Part shown: positions 18,301 through 26,667 of the stretch, piece by piece
How the letters are laid out: each line of letters starts with the position of its first letter
Position numbering within the stretch: position 1 is the stretch's first letter
Source of the DNA: Candidatus Caccoplasma merdavium
Lineage (GTDB): Bacteria > Bacteroidota > Bacteroidia > Bacteroidales > UBA11471
Assembly (NCBI GenBank): GCA_018715595.1
Contig: DVLI01000026.1
Location: forward strand, 292,082-356,081
DNA length: 64,000 nucleotides
Reading direction: 5' to 3'
Made by a program: the position numbers and the translations under genes
The notes under the pieces: model-generated
Seen by the model: only the letters and a program-made list of their open reading frames with translations
Databases searched by the model: none
Told to the model about the DNA's origin: nothing

Positions 18301-20286
18301 ATGATGAGACACCTTTGCCACAAAACGATACTTTCTCTGGTCGTTTCGCTTATTTTAATTGCCCCGGCAGTCGGGCAGACAACTACCAACAAAAACAAAA
18401 ACCGGTCGCCGCAAACCACTTTCTCCCGCAAGACCATCGAAGGGAAAGAATATTACTTCTACCGCATCGAAGAAAATGACGTGCTCGACAGCATCGGGCT
18501 CAAATTCGACGTCACACCCGACATCATCATACAGTACAACCCCGAGATAAAACAATCGCCCCTCACCGAAGGGCACCTGCTCATCATACCGGTGCGATAC
18601 AACACGGCACAGATAGCCAATGCCCAAAAGACGTTTGACCACATCGTCGCAAGCGGAGAAACACTCTACTCGCTCTCTCGCATGTACGGCATCTCCATCA
18701 ATCGGATAACAGCCCTCAACCCGGGCTCCGAAGAGGTCATAAAGGTGGGTGACACCTTAAAGATTCCGCAAAACGCCATCGTGGGCAATCCCATACAGTC
18801 ACAAGACGCCTATGTCTACCACACCGTGGCCAAGGGAGAAACCCTCTACTCCCTCTCAAAACGGTATCGCACAACGGTCAACCACATTCTGAAAGAGAAC
18901 CCCGGCATCACGCCCGAGACGTTAAGTGTGGGAGAAGTCATACGCATCGCATCGGACAACAAAGAGTTGTCGCAACCGCAGCCCAAACCCGAAATTTTCT
19001 ATTACAAGGTAAAAAGCCGCAAAGAGACCATCGAAAGTGTAGCTGAGGCGTTCGGCGTAACGGTCGAAGATATTCTTGCCGTGAATGACGGAAAAGACAA
19101 GGTGCAACGGGGAAATACCGTCGCCATTCCCAAGAAGGTATCAAAAGAAAACACGACAAAGTCCTCGGTTCCGCAACTCAACCGAATAGAGAAACAGGCC
19201 GGCGAGCCCTATAATATTGCCATCATCTTACCATTCATGACCGACCGGCCACTCGACACGCGTTCAACACTCTACACCGAATTTTATCAAGGATTTCTCT
19301 TGGCTGCCGACAGCATGAAACAGGCCGGCATGTCGCTCAACATCTATGCCATCGACACCCGGGGAAACCATGAATATGTTGAGTCGCAACTCAAAACCCT
19401 GGCCGACAAGAAACTCGACCTGATTATCGGCCCGGTCGAAGACGACGATATGACCTCGGTCGCTCAATTTGCCAAGAAACACGACATCAACATGGTGAAC
19501 CCGTTCGCCGTAAAGAACAATGAGGCCGAACGCAATGAGAAAGTGTTCCAATGCAACATACCGCACGATAACCTCTACACACAAAGCCGCGAAAAAATCA
19601 TTGAGGAGATAAACGACCGTTATGTCGTCTTCGTCATCGACGACAGTGGCAAAGAAAACAGCAAAAACAGTTACCTCGACCTCATCAAGAAAACACTCTT
19701 GCAACAGGAACGCGATTTTGTCGAAATCTCCTTGGGACAAGACCCCTACATGGAAACGTTCAGCGAAATGGTTCCGAACGCCACCGACATCATGTTCCTT
19801 ACCAACGCATCGAGCCGCAGTTCGGTGGGGAAAGTGCTGGCACCTCTGAGCAAGCTGAAAGAGGAAAAGCCCCAACTCAATATCTCGCTCTATGGCTACC
19901 CCGAATGGCAACTCTACACCAAAGAGTATATCAACCAGTTCCACCAACTCAACACCACCTTCTTCTCCCGTTTCTACATGTTGCCCACCGACTCGGCGGC
20001 CATGGAGATACAAGACAAATTCTTGTATTGGTTCCATCGCGATATGTTGCCGGCCAATCCCCAACACGTCTTGCTGGGATACGACACGGGGCTTTTCTTC
20101 CTGACAGCCCTGCAACAGTTCGGACGTTGCTTCGACCGGGAAATATCGACATTGGCCTACCCGGGAATACAGACCGGATACCATTTCCAACGCATCAACA
20201 ATTGGAGTGGATTTTTCAACAACACCATCTACTTCTTGCGTTTCAAGCCGACACTCGAAATCGTAAGAGAAACCATTACCGAATAA
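18301..20286 (+). CDS. Four-LysM protein with periplasmic-binding-type domain
   Basis: 661-residue exported protein. After a signal peptide (cleavage near AVGQ-TT, residue 26) come four LysM-type units at about 51-98, 112-157, 171-217 and 233-278. Units 2 and 3 keep the core G-E-T-L-Y-S-L-S; units 1 and 4 are degenerate (NDVLDSIG, KETIESVA). From about 303 to the end there is a receptor/ligand-binding (type I periplasmic binding) fold: NIAIILPFM, LIIGPVEDDD and the long alpha/beta repeats. LysM units bind peptidoglycan glycan chains. The combination suggests a wall-anchored periplasmic sensor or scaffold, but the ligand is unknown. The next gene, a small outer-membrane barrel, starts seven bases after its stop. 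Confidence 0.85.
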   Translation: MMRHLCHKTILSLVVSLILIAPAVGQTTTNKNKNRSPQTTFSRKTIEGKEYYFYRIEENDVLDSIGLKFDVTPDIIIQYNPEIKQSPLTEGHLLIIPVRYNTAQIANAQKTFDHIVASGETLYSLSRMYGISINRITALNPGSEEVIKVGDTLKIPQNAIVGNPIQSQDAYVYHTVAKGETLYSLSKRYRTTVNHILKENPGITPETLSVGEVIRIASDNKELSQPQPKPEIFYYKVKSRKETIESVAEAFGVTVEDILAVNDGKDKVQRGNTVAIPKKVSKENTTKSSVPQLNRIEKQAGEPYNIAIILPFMTDRPLDTRSTLYTEFYQGFLLAADSMKQAGMSLNIYAIDTRGNHEYVESQLKTLADKKLDLIIGPVEDDDMTSVAQFAKKHDINMVNPFAVKNNEAERNEKVFQCNIPHDNLYTQSREKIIEEINDRYVVFVIDDSGKENSKNSYLDLIKKTLLQQERDFVEISLGQDPYMETFSEMVPNATDIMFLTNASSRSSVGKVLAPLSKLKEEKPQLNISLYGYPEWQLYTKEYINQFHQLNTTFFSRFYMLPTDSAAMEIQDKFLYWFHRDMLPANPQHVLLGYDTGLFFLTALQQFGRCFDREISTLAYPGIQTGYHFQRINNWSGFFNNTIYFLRFKPTLEIVRETITE

Positions 20287-20293
20287 CCCGCCC

Positions 20294-20992
20294 ATGAAAC
20301 GCATATCCTGCATCGGACTCTTATTCGCGCTGTTCTTCACGTTTGCCACCCAGACCCCGGCCCAACGCCGCTACAACGATTACCGAGCTGTCTCATTCGG
20401 CGTCAAAGGCGGAGCCACGCTTTCGAAAGTCAATTTCAGGCCATCGGTGCGAGAAGGATTCCTTCCCGGCATGACGGCAGGTGCCTCGGTGCGCTATATC
20501 GAAGAGAAATATTTCGGAATTATCGGTGAGGTCAATTTCTGCCAATTCGGCTGGAAAGAAGACTTTTCGCGCCAAACGCCCGATACCTACCAATTCAGCC
20601 ACACGATGAATTACCTCACGGCGGCGATGCTCTCCCACATCTTTTTCGGCAATGAACCGATACGGGTATTCATCAACATGGGTCCTCAAATCGGATTCTA
20701 TCTGTCAGACAGTTACACCTCGAACTTCGACATCAATGACTTGCCCAATTTTTCAGCCAGTTGGGAGACCCAGCAATACTATGAGCCTATCAAGACGAAA
20801 CTCGATTACGGTATTACTGCCGGTCTCGGCATCGAACTGAAACTGAAAAAACACAGCATTATCCTCGAAGGTCGTTATTATTACGGGCTGAATGATTTCT
20901 TCGAAAACAGCAAGGGTAAAGATGCCTATTTCTCGGCATCGGCGCACCAACAAATAACGGCAGGCATCGCCTACATGTTCCATCTCAAATAA
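20294..20992 (+). CDS. PorT-like outer-membrane beta-barrel protein
   Basis: 232 residues with a signal peptide (MKRISCIGLLFALFFTFATQ, cut near TPAQ). The mature sequence alternates hydrophobic and polar residues, as in eight-stranded barrels of the porin/PorT-like family (outer membrane beta-barrel type 2). It opens with VSFGVKGGATLSKVNF and ends with the typical aromatic strand IAYMFHLK. PorT of Porphyromonas is a T9SS assembly factor, but the family is broad and many members have other or unknown roles. Seven bases separate it from the LysM gene, so the two form an operon that may couple peptidoglycan with the outer membrane. Confidence 0.8.
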   Translation: MKRISCIGLLFALFFTFATQTPAQRRYNDYRAVSFGVKGGATLSKVNFRPSVREGFLPGMTAGASVRYIEEKYFGIIGEVNFCQFGWKEDFSRQTPDTYQFSHTMNYLTAAMLSHIFFGNEPIRVFINMGPQIGFYLSDSYTSNFDINDLPNFSASWETQQYYEPIKTKLDYGITAGLGIELKLKKHSIILEGRYYYGLNDFFENSKGKDAYFSASAHQQITAGIAYMFHLK

Positions 20993-21012
20993 TCCTCAAT
21001 CCTCCATAAGTG

Positions 21013-21052
21013 ACAAGGAAGGGGCGCTGTCGCGACAGCGCCCCTTCCTTGT
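21013..21052. terminator. Perfect 40-base palindromic terminator
   Basis: ACAAGGAAGGGGCGCTGTCG is followed directly by its exact reverse complement, with no spacer, between two convergent genes. As RNA it folds to a GC-rich hairpin usable in both directions. Confidence 0.8.
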
Positions 21053-21074
21053 GGATTTTATAATCAAATCTTTC

Positions 21075-22436
21075 CTACTGCACCTGCAAATTCCGTCGCG
21101 ACATCTTGCGTATGTGATACAAGAGCGCTATGACCGCAACGACAAAAGCCACCATGTCGGCAATCGGAATGCTCCACCACACACCGTCGGTACCATAATG
21201 ACGGGGAAGCACCAAGAGACAAGGTATCAGGAAGAGTAATTGCCGAGAGAGAGAAAGGAAAATCGAAATCTGCGATTTGCCAATCGACTGGAAGAACTGG
21301 GTAATGACAATCTGCAACCCGACAATGGCAAAGGCCGCACTCATGATGCGCAGGCCGTTACGCGAGACGGCCAGCAGTTCGGGACTGTCGGTAAAGAAAC
21401 TGACTATCACGCCGGGAATCAATTCATTGGCCAGGAATCCGAGTGTCGTAATGCAACCGCCGAAAATCAAGCCATAGTGCAACGTCTGTTTCACCCGGTC
21501 GAAACGGTTGGCTCCGTAATTGTATCCGATAATGGGTTGCATACCTTGCGTCAGCCCCAACACTACCATTACAAACAGCGTAAGCATGCGGTTGACGATA
21601 CCATAAGCTCCGATGGCCATGTCTCCGCCATAACTTTGCAGAGAGGTATTGATGATAATGACCACGATGCACGAGCATGAGTTCATCAGGAATGGAGACA
21701 TGCCGATGCCCAAAATGGCCGACACAATGCGACGATGGAGCTTGAAATATCCTTTCTTGAACGAGATGAAACTGTTTTTTCCCAAGAAATGAGACAAGAC
21801 CCATATCAACCCCGTGAGTTGCGCTATCGCCGTGGCCAAAGCCGCCCCCCGTATGCCCCAACCGAGCAGGAAAATAAATATAGGGGCTGCTACGACATTC
21901 ACCGCTACCGTGAGAAACGATGAGAGCATGGCTTTGCGTGGATAGCCCGTTGCCCGCATCAAGTTATTCAATCCTACAAACAAATAGGCTATGGGATTGG
22001 CCAACAGGATAACCTGCATAAAATCCCGTGCATAGGGCAAGGTCTCTTGACTGGCTCCGAAAAAGAGCAAGATGGGGTCGAGAAATATAAGCGTCACAAT
22101 CGTCACCAACACGCCATTGATAAGCAACAAAATCGTGGCGTTGTGCAACACGCAGGTGGCCCGTTGGGTATCTTTTTGTCCCATATAAATCGAACTTATC
22201 GTCGCGCTACCCACTCCGACAAGGGTACAAAAAGCTATTATCAAATTCATCAACGGGAACGTTATGGCCAAGCCGGCAATGGCCATGGCACCTACTCCAT
22301 GACCGATGAAAATACTGTCGATGACATTATACAACGACACAACGGTCATGGCAATAATAGCCGGCAGAGAATACTCTACAAGCAACTTCCCGATGGGCGC
22401 TGTGCCCAAAATTTGAGGAGATTGATCATTTGGCAT
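21075..22436 (-). CDS. MATE family efflux transporter
   Basis: 453-residue multidrug and toxin extrusion-type membrane protein with about twelve hydrophobic helices in two homologous halves. Family features seen are the early KLLVEYSLPAIIAMTVVSLYNVIDSIFIGHGVG segment, where the first helix pair leads to a V-D-x-I-F-I-G motif, and the corresponding second-half stretch with GLTQGMQPIIGYNYGA. It would use a Na+ or H+ gradient to export cationic compounds, but the substrate is unknown. It has its own minus-strand promoter element and is convergent with the PorT-like gene. Confidence 0.92.
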   Translation of the reverse strand: MPNDQSPQILGTAPIGKLLVEYSLPAIIAMTVVSLYNVIDSIFIGHGVGAMAIAGLAITFPLMNLIIAFCTLVGVGSATISSIYMGQKDTQRATCVLHNATILLLINGVLVTIVTLIFLDPILLFFGASQETLPYARDFMQVILLANPIAYLFVGLNNLMRATGYPRKAMLSSFLTVAVNVVAAPIFIFLLGWGIRGAALATAIAQLTGLIWVLSHFLGKNSFISFKKGYFKLHRRIVSAILGIGMSPFLMNSCSCIVVIIINTSLQSYGGDMAIGAYGIVNRMLTLFVMVVLGLTQGMQPIIGYNYGANRFDRVKQTLHYGLIFGGCITTLGFLANELIPGVIVSFFTDSPELLAVSRNGLRIMSAAFAIVGLQIVITQFFQSIGKSQISIFLSLSRQLLFLIPCLLVLPRHYGTDGVWWSIPIADMVAFVVAVIALLYHIRKMSRRNLQVQ

Positions 22437-22465
22437 AATGCACTTTTCCTTTACAATATCGACCG

Positions 22466-22473
22466 CAAAGGTA
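22466..22473 (-). promoter_or_regulatory. Promoter -7 element for the MATE gene
   Basis: The minus strand reads TACCTTTG, 30 bases before the MATE start codon at 22436, in a divergent intergenic region shared with the HAD gene. Confidence 0.55.
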
Positions 22474-22537
22474 GCAAATATTTGTGTAGTCGGTCGATTT
22501 TTATTTCCTTTGCAGCGTTAAACAAATACAATAATTG

Positions 22538-23176
22538 ATGGACAAAAATATGGCTTTCCTTTTTGATTTAGACGGGGTCATCGTCGACACCGAACCCCAA
22601 TACAGCATCTTTTGGGACAAAGTGGGTAATGACTACCTTCACGATTCCGACCATTTCGGCATGAAAATCAAAGGGAACACGTTGCGGCAAATTTTTGAAC
22701 GTCATTTTGCCGGCCATGACGATTGGCAAAAACAGATTGCCTCGGATTTGCTGGCTTGGGAAAGAGCCATGCGATTTGATTTGATTCCCGGGATAGAGGA
22801 GTTCTTGAATAAAGTGCGGGAAGCCGGCATCAGCACGGCCATTGTGACCAGTTCGGACAATGAAAAGCTGGACAGTTTATGGCGAGCACACCCCCATCTC
22901 AAATCCTACTTCAACACCGTCATTTCGGCCGACGACATCACCCGTTCGAAACCCGACCCCGAAGGATACCTCCTGGCGGCTCATCGATTGGGTGTGGCCC
23001 CCCAACAGGCATTCGTGTTTGAAGATTCCCTGGCCGGTCTGCAAGCCGGTCGTGCGGGCGGCATGACCGTCATTGGATTGGCGACGACTCTTCCCGCTGA
23101 AAAAATCGCTCCACTTGCCGACCGTGTCATCGACCACTTCGTGGGAATTACGCCCGAAAACATCATAGCTCATTGA
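22538..23176 (+). CDS. HAD superfamily phosphatase/phosphoglucomutase-like
   Basis: 212-residue HAD hydrolase of the beta-phosphoglucomutase-like subgroup. Motif I is FDLDGVIVDTEP at the N-terminus (nucleophile Asp and acid/base Asp two residues apart), motif II is the TSSDNEKLD serine/threonine, motif III is the lysine in RSKPDPEGY, and motif IV is FEDSLAGLQAG. A helical cap lies between residues about 20 and 85. Such enzymes dephosphorylate or isomerise sugar phosphates, and the substrate cannot be inferred. The frame extends three bases to a TTG, but ATG at 22538 is preferred. Confidence 0.9.
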   Translation: MDKNMAFLFDLDGVIVDTEPQYSIFWDKVGNDYLHDSDHFGMKIKGNTLRQIFERHFAGHDDWQKQIASDLLAWERAMRFDLIPGIEEFLNKVREAGISTAIVTSSDNEKLDSLWRAHPHLKSYFNTVISADDITRSKPDPEGYLLAAHRLGVAPQQAFVFEDSLAGLQAGRAGGMTVIGLATTLPAEKIAPLADRVIDHFVGITPENIIAH

Positions 23177-23253
23177 TTGCCACGGGTACCCGTCTTCGAC
23201 ACCCGTCCACAGTCTACACTTACGGCCAATAAATAGGTCATCGCCCCTCTTTG

Positions 23254-24015
23254 TCAAGGACAATCGGGGTGGTGGTAGCGCCCTTTTTTCTCCGATATAT
23301 GTCCGTACTCAATAGCCCGTTGCGGGCAACGATGGATACAAGCAAGGCATTGCACACACCCTTTTCGCTGCCACTGCGGGCGACCGGTCGCGTCGGCGCT
23401 TATCACTCCGGCGGGACACAAGCGAATGCATTTGCCGCACTTGATACAATCTTCTGTCGCGTAAAAACGATTTTGTGAACGGGCATATTTTACAAATAAC
23501 GGATATATCCAACTTTTCAATCGCGGCAATCTGCCCGAGAAATAAAGCGAGTGCCCTTCTCCATTTTTTATCGCCGCGACAATTTCCCGCACACGCGCCG
23601 AGGCCGATGACAATTTTTGTTTGGCGACAGCCTGCTTATCCACATCGAAACCCGGTAAAAGGATATAGTTGTTGGGCATCTGCACCGAGAAAGCCGACGT
23701 CAAATCGACTCCTCTCCTATGCAATAACCGAGCCATGATTTTATCGGTCCGCCCACAATCATCGCCACAGACGCACACCACATATACAGGCTGCCGGACA
23801 TATCCTTCAAACGACATCTGTGCGACATACTCATACATCGAAGCCGCCGGCCCCCATGAATGCACGGGGAAAACCAGTATGAGCGGACGTTCGTCGGGGA
23901 AAAACGCAAATGTCGGTTCCTGTTCTGTTATGGCTCTTACAGGCATGGCAAGAGCCTCGGCCAGTTGCCGAGCCACCCACATGGAATTGCCGGTTGCAGA
24001 GAAATAGAGAACCAT
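23254..24015 (-). CDS. EFR1-type flavodoxin-ferredoxin fusion
   Basis: 253 residues. The N-terminal ~170 residues are a flavodoxin-like domain beginning with MVLYFSATGNSMWVA, whose SATGNS is the phosphate-binding loop. The C-terminal ~70 residues carry two 4Fe-4S motifs: CIKCGKCIRLCPAG and CVQCLACIHRCPQ. This is the EFR1-family ferredoxin architecture, an electron carrier of unknown partner. It is the last gene of a tight minus-strand group (rsmE, kdsA, this gene), starting seven bases after the kdsA stop. Functional linkage to those genes is not obvious. Confidence 0.9.
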   Translation of the reverse strand: MVLYFSATGNSMWVARQLAEALAMPVRAITEQEPTFAFFPDERPLILVFPVHSWGPAASMYEYVAQMSFEGYVRQPVYVVCVCGDDCGRTDKIMARLLHRRGVDLTSAFSVQMPNNYILLPGFDVDKQAVAKQKLSSASARVREIVAAIKNGEGHSLYFSGRLPRLKSWIYPLFVKYARSQNRFYATEDCIKCGKCIRLCPAGVISADATGRPQWQRKGCVQCLACIHRCPQRAIEYGHISEKKGRYHHPDCP

Positions 24016-24022
24016 TGGCGAA

Positions 24023-24853
24023 TTATATCCCGTGGAATGTATTGACGACTTGGCGCAAAGCCACTAAACGGCCCAACAAAGCATCGAGCCGATGCAGGGG
24101 AAGCATGTTGGCGCCATCGGATTTTGCCTTGGAGGGTTCGGGGTGTGTCTCCATGAAAAGGCCGTCGACCCCGACCGCGATTCCGGCACGGGCCATCGTC
24201 TCGATAAGACGGGGCACCCCACCGGTAACGCCCGAAGTCTGATTGGGTTGCTGCAACGAATGGGTGACATCGAGCACCACCGGGAAACCAAAACTTTGCA
24301 TCTGAGGGATTCCTCGATAATCGACAATCAAATCCTGATAACCGAATGTCGTACCCCGCTCGGTGAGCATAACCTGGTGATTGCCTGACTCGACGACTTT
24401 TCCGGCGGCAAATTGCATGGCCTCGGGCGAAAGGAATTGGCCCTTCTTGATGTTCACAATCTTACCGGTTCGAGCAGCGGCGATAAGCAAATCGGTCTGT
24501 CGACAAAGGAAGGCCGGTATCTGCAAAATGTCGACATACTCGGCGGCCATAACAGCCTCCTCGGCAGAGTGAATGTCGGTAACAACAGGAATATCAAACG
24601 ACTCCCGCACCTTACGCAAGATGAGCAAAGCCTTCTCGTCGCCGATTCCCGTAAAGGAATCGAAGCGGGAGCGGTTGGCTTTACGGTAAGAGCCCTTGAA
24701 GATATAAGGGATTTTCCACTTGTCGGTAATCTTCACGATGGTTTCGGCAATGTGCATGGCCATAGCCTCGCCTTCAATGACACAAGGCCCGGCCATCAGG
24801 AAAAAAGTGTTGGAATCGGTATGTTTCAGATTTTCGATTTGAGGGTACATCAT
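24023..24853 (-). CDS. kdsA: 3-deoxy-8-phosphooctulonate synthase
   Basis: 276-residue KDO-8-phosphate synthase: joins phosphoenolpyruvate and arabinose 5-phosphate in the path to the LPS inner-core sugar KDO, confirming a Gram-negative envelope. Family motifs seen are AGPCVIEG near the N-terminus, FKGSYRKANRSR, TDIHSAEEA, and VDYRGIPQMQ with VLDVTHSLQQPN. The N-terminal region has no cysteine in the metal position of class II enzymes (the motif is N-terminal AGPCVIE with the usual C), so metal dependence cannot be settled here. It starts four bases after rsmE, which indicates one operon. Confidence 0.96.
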   Translation of the reverse strand: MMYPQIENLKHTDSNTFFLMAGPCVIEGEAMAMHIAETIVKITDKWKIPYIFKGSYRKANRSRFDSFTGIGDEKALLILRKVRESFDIPVVTDIHSAEEAVMAAEYVDILQIPAFLCRQTDLLIAAARTGKIVNIKKGQFLSPEAMQFAAGKVVESGNHQVMLTERGTTFGYQDLIVDYRGIPQMQSFGFPVVLDVTHSLQQPNQTSGVTGGVPRLIETMARAGIAVGVDGLFMETHPEPSKAKSDGANMLPLHRLDALLGRLVALRQVVNTFHGI

Positions 24854-24857
24854 AGGA

Positions 24858-25577
24858 TTATTTATCAGCGTTATTTTTCAACAGGTTCATTACATGCAAG
24901 GTGTGACAGGCCACCACGCCGGCCGTTTCGGTACGCAACCGGCTATCGCCCAACGAAATGGGCCGAAAACCATTTGACAGGGCCAATTCCACCTCCTCGG
25001 GACTGAAATCGCCCTCGGGCCCTATCAGCACCAAGGCATCATGCCCGGGTGAATAGCTGTCGGTCAACAAATGTCGCTCTCCATCGTGGCAATGGGCGAT
25101 ATATTTCTCCCCGTCAAAAGGTCGGGTGACAAAACTCTTGAAATCGGTCATCTCGTCGAGTTTCGGGCAAACGGCTTTGAGCGATTGTTTCATCGCCGAA
25201 ATCAATATTTTGCGCAGGCGGTCGATCTTCAACTCTTTTCTCTCCGAAAAACGGCACAGCAGCGGGGTTATCGCATCGACCCCTATTTCGGTGCACTTCT
25301 CGGCAAACCACTCCATGCGGTCGAGATTTTTGGTGGGAGCTATGGCTATATGCACGTTGAAGCCCCATGCCGGAGGTGCCTGTCGGGTTTCGAGAATTTC
25401 TACGGCACAGTGTTTGGGGTGCGCCCATGTGATTCGGGCCCGATAAAAAGTGCCCTTGCCATCGGCGAGCAAAATCTCTTCGCCTTCGGGCAACCGCAAC
25501 ACCTTCACACAGTGATGCGATTCTTCCTCGGGCAATTCACTGACGGCAGCAATATCGGGCGTGTAAAAGATGTGCAT
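24858..25577 (-). CDS. rsmE: 16S rRNA m3U1498 methyltransferase
   Basis: 239-residue RsmE-family SPOUT methyltransferase that modifies U1498 of 16S rRNA. It has the N-terminal PUA-like domain with HHCVKVLRLPEGE and a C-terminal knotted SAM domain with LVLIGPEGDFSPEEVELA and SLGDSRLRTETAGV, both highly characteristic. It heads the rsmE-kdsA-ferredoxin operon. A minus-strand TACCTTTG lies about 77 bases upstream. Confidence 0.95.
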   Translation of the reverse strand: MHIFYTPDIAAVSELPEEESHHCVKVLRLPEGEEILLADGKGTFYRARITWAHPKHCAVEILETRQAPPAWGFNVHIAIAPTKNLDRMEWFAEKCTEIGVDAITPLLCRFSERKELKIDRLRKILISAMKQSLKAVCPKLDEMTDFKSFVTRPFDGEKYIAHCHDGERHLLTDSYSPGHDALVLIGPEGDFSPEEVELALSNGFRPISLGDSRLRTETAGVVACHTLHVMNLLKNNADK

Positions 25578-25653
25578 GCTTTCTATTTTTGGAATAAGAC
25601 ATATCGTCCCCCTTGCCCATGACCTTCGGCAGACGTCGGGAAACGATAATGCA

Positions 25654-25661
25654 CAAAGGTA
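25654..25661 (-). promoter_or_regulatory. Promoter -7 element for the rsmE operon
   Basis: TACCTTTG on the minus strand, 77 bases before the rsmE start. The gap 25578-25781 otherwise shows no convincing gene. Confidence 0.5.
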
Positions 25662-25781
25662 ACAATTACGGCCGATTCATCGACATAAAAGGCGGCCTTT
25701 TTAGGGGACAAGGGAATAAAATGATTACAGTAGGACAAAGCGGTTTTTATCATTCTTCGGTTTCACTCGATGCAGACCGCT

Positions 25782-26390
25782 TTAAGCCAAAGGAGAGTCA
25801 TTCGCCTCACGCCTTTTCAACTCCTGTTGTATGCGTGAAGCCATTTCATACTCTTCCTTATCGATAGCCTGCTGCAAACGTTGCTTCAACTCTGCCGTAC
25901 CATACGATTCTATGGTAAAATGTTTTAGCGGGATTGCGGGAGAATCGTCCGCACTCTCGTCTTTCGATATTTCTATGGGGTCGGGGGTGATGCCGGCAAC
26001 GTCGAGAACCGAACGGGTGGTGAAGATGGGAGCATGCATGCGCATGGCAAGCGCAACAGCATCGGAAGCGCGTGCGTCGATATGCACCTCGCGCTCTCCA
26101 TCGTTGAATATCATCTCGGTCGAGAAGATACCCTCTTCGTAGTGGTATATAAATACTTCTTGCAATTCTATCCCAAACGCCTTGGTCAAAGAAGAGAACA
26201 AATCGTGCGTCAGCGGTCGCCGGGGAACAACCCGCTGTATGAATGCCATGATAGACTGAGCCTCGGCCAGTCTGATGGCAATCGGCATCTGGCGCACCCC
26301 ACCCTCCTCGATCATAATCAATATATACGTTTCGGGTTGCGCACGGTTGTAAGTTATGCCCAAGACATTCAACGGCACTTTCTCATTCAT
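25782..26390 (-). CDS. Bifunctional nuclease-family (DUF151) protein with UVR motif
   Basis: 202 residues. The N-terminal ~140 residues form a DUF151/bifunctional nuclease-type domain: LGITYNRAQPETYILIMIEEGG, MPIAIRLAEAQSIMAFIQ and HIDARASDAVALAMRM are its usual blocks. The last ~40 residues form a UvrB/UvrC-type UVR helix pair (LKQRLQQAIDKEEYEMASRI), seen in proteins that contact UvrC or clamp loaders. In vitro RNase/DNase activity has been described for family members, but the biological role is unclear. It is divergent from metH. Confidence 0.88.
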   Translation of the reverse strand: MNEKVPLNVLGITYNRAQPETYILIMIEEGGVRQMPIAIRLAEAQSIMAFIQRVVPRRPLTHDLFSSLTKAFGIELQEVFIYHYEEGIFSTEMIFNDGEREVHIDARASDAVALAMRMHAPIFTTRSVLDVAGITPDPIEISKDESADDSPAIPLKHFTIESYGTAELKQRLQQAIDKEEYEMASRIQQELKRREANDSPLA

Positions 26391-26634
26391 ATCAATTCCG
26401 GTTTTCCTTTAATAACGATTGAGATTTATAATCGGTTGTCGACAGATGGAGACATTCCGACACAAAGCGAAATCTTCGGGTCTTTACTTTCTCTCCAATT
26501 CCATCGTCACCTTTGCTGAGAGACCCAATCGTTCTCAAAAAACAGCATCATGTGATTTGTGTGTAAATGTAGTAAGAATAATTCCATTTTGTTCAATATT
26601 TCAAGATAATTCACCTCAGATTTTTCTTTTTTAT

Positions 26635-26642
26635 TACCTTTG
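26635..26642 (+). promoter_or_regulatory. Promoter -7 element for metH
   Basis: TACCTTTG lies 25 bases before the metH ATG at 26668. The 277-base region between this gene and the divergent nuclease gene contains no recognisable cobalamin or SAM riboswitch. Confidence 0.6.
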
Positions 26643-26667
26643 TCTATCATTCTTTTTGTTCGAAATC

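Noticed and set aside
26400..26667. Possible riboswitch upstream of metH
   Set aside because: No cobalamin aptamer blocks (no GGAAxxG...GCCACTG...CAGAAGACC series) and no SAM-type fold were recognised; only a promoter element.
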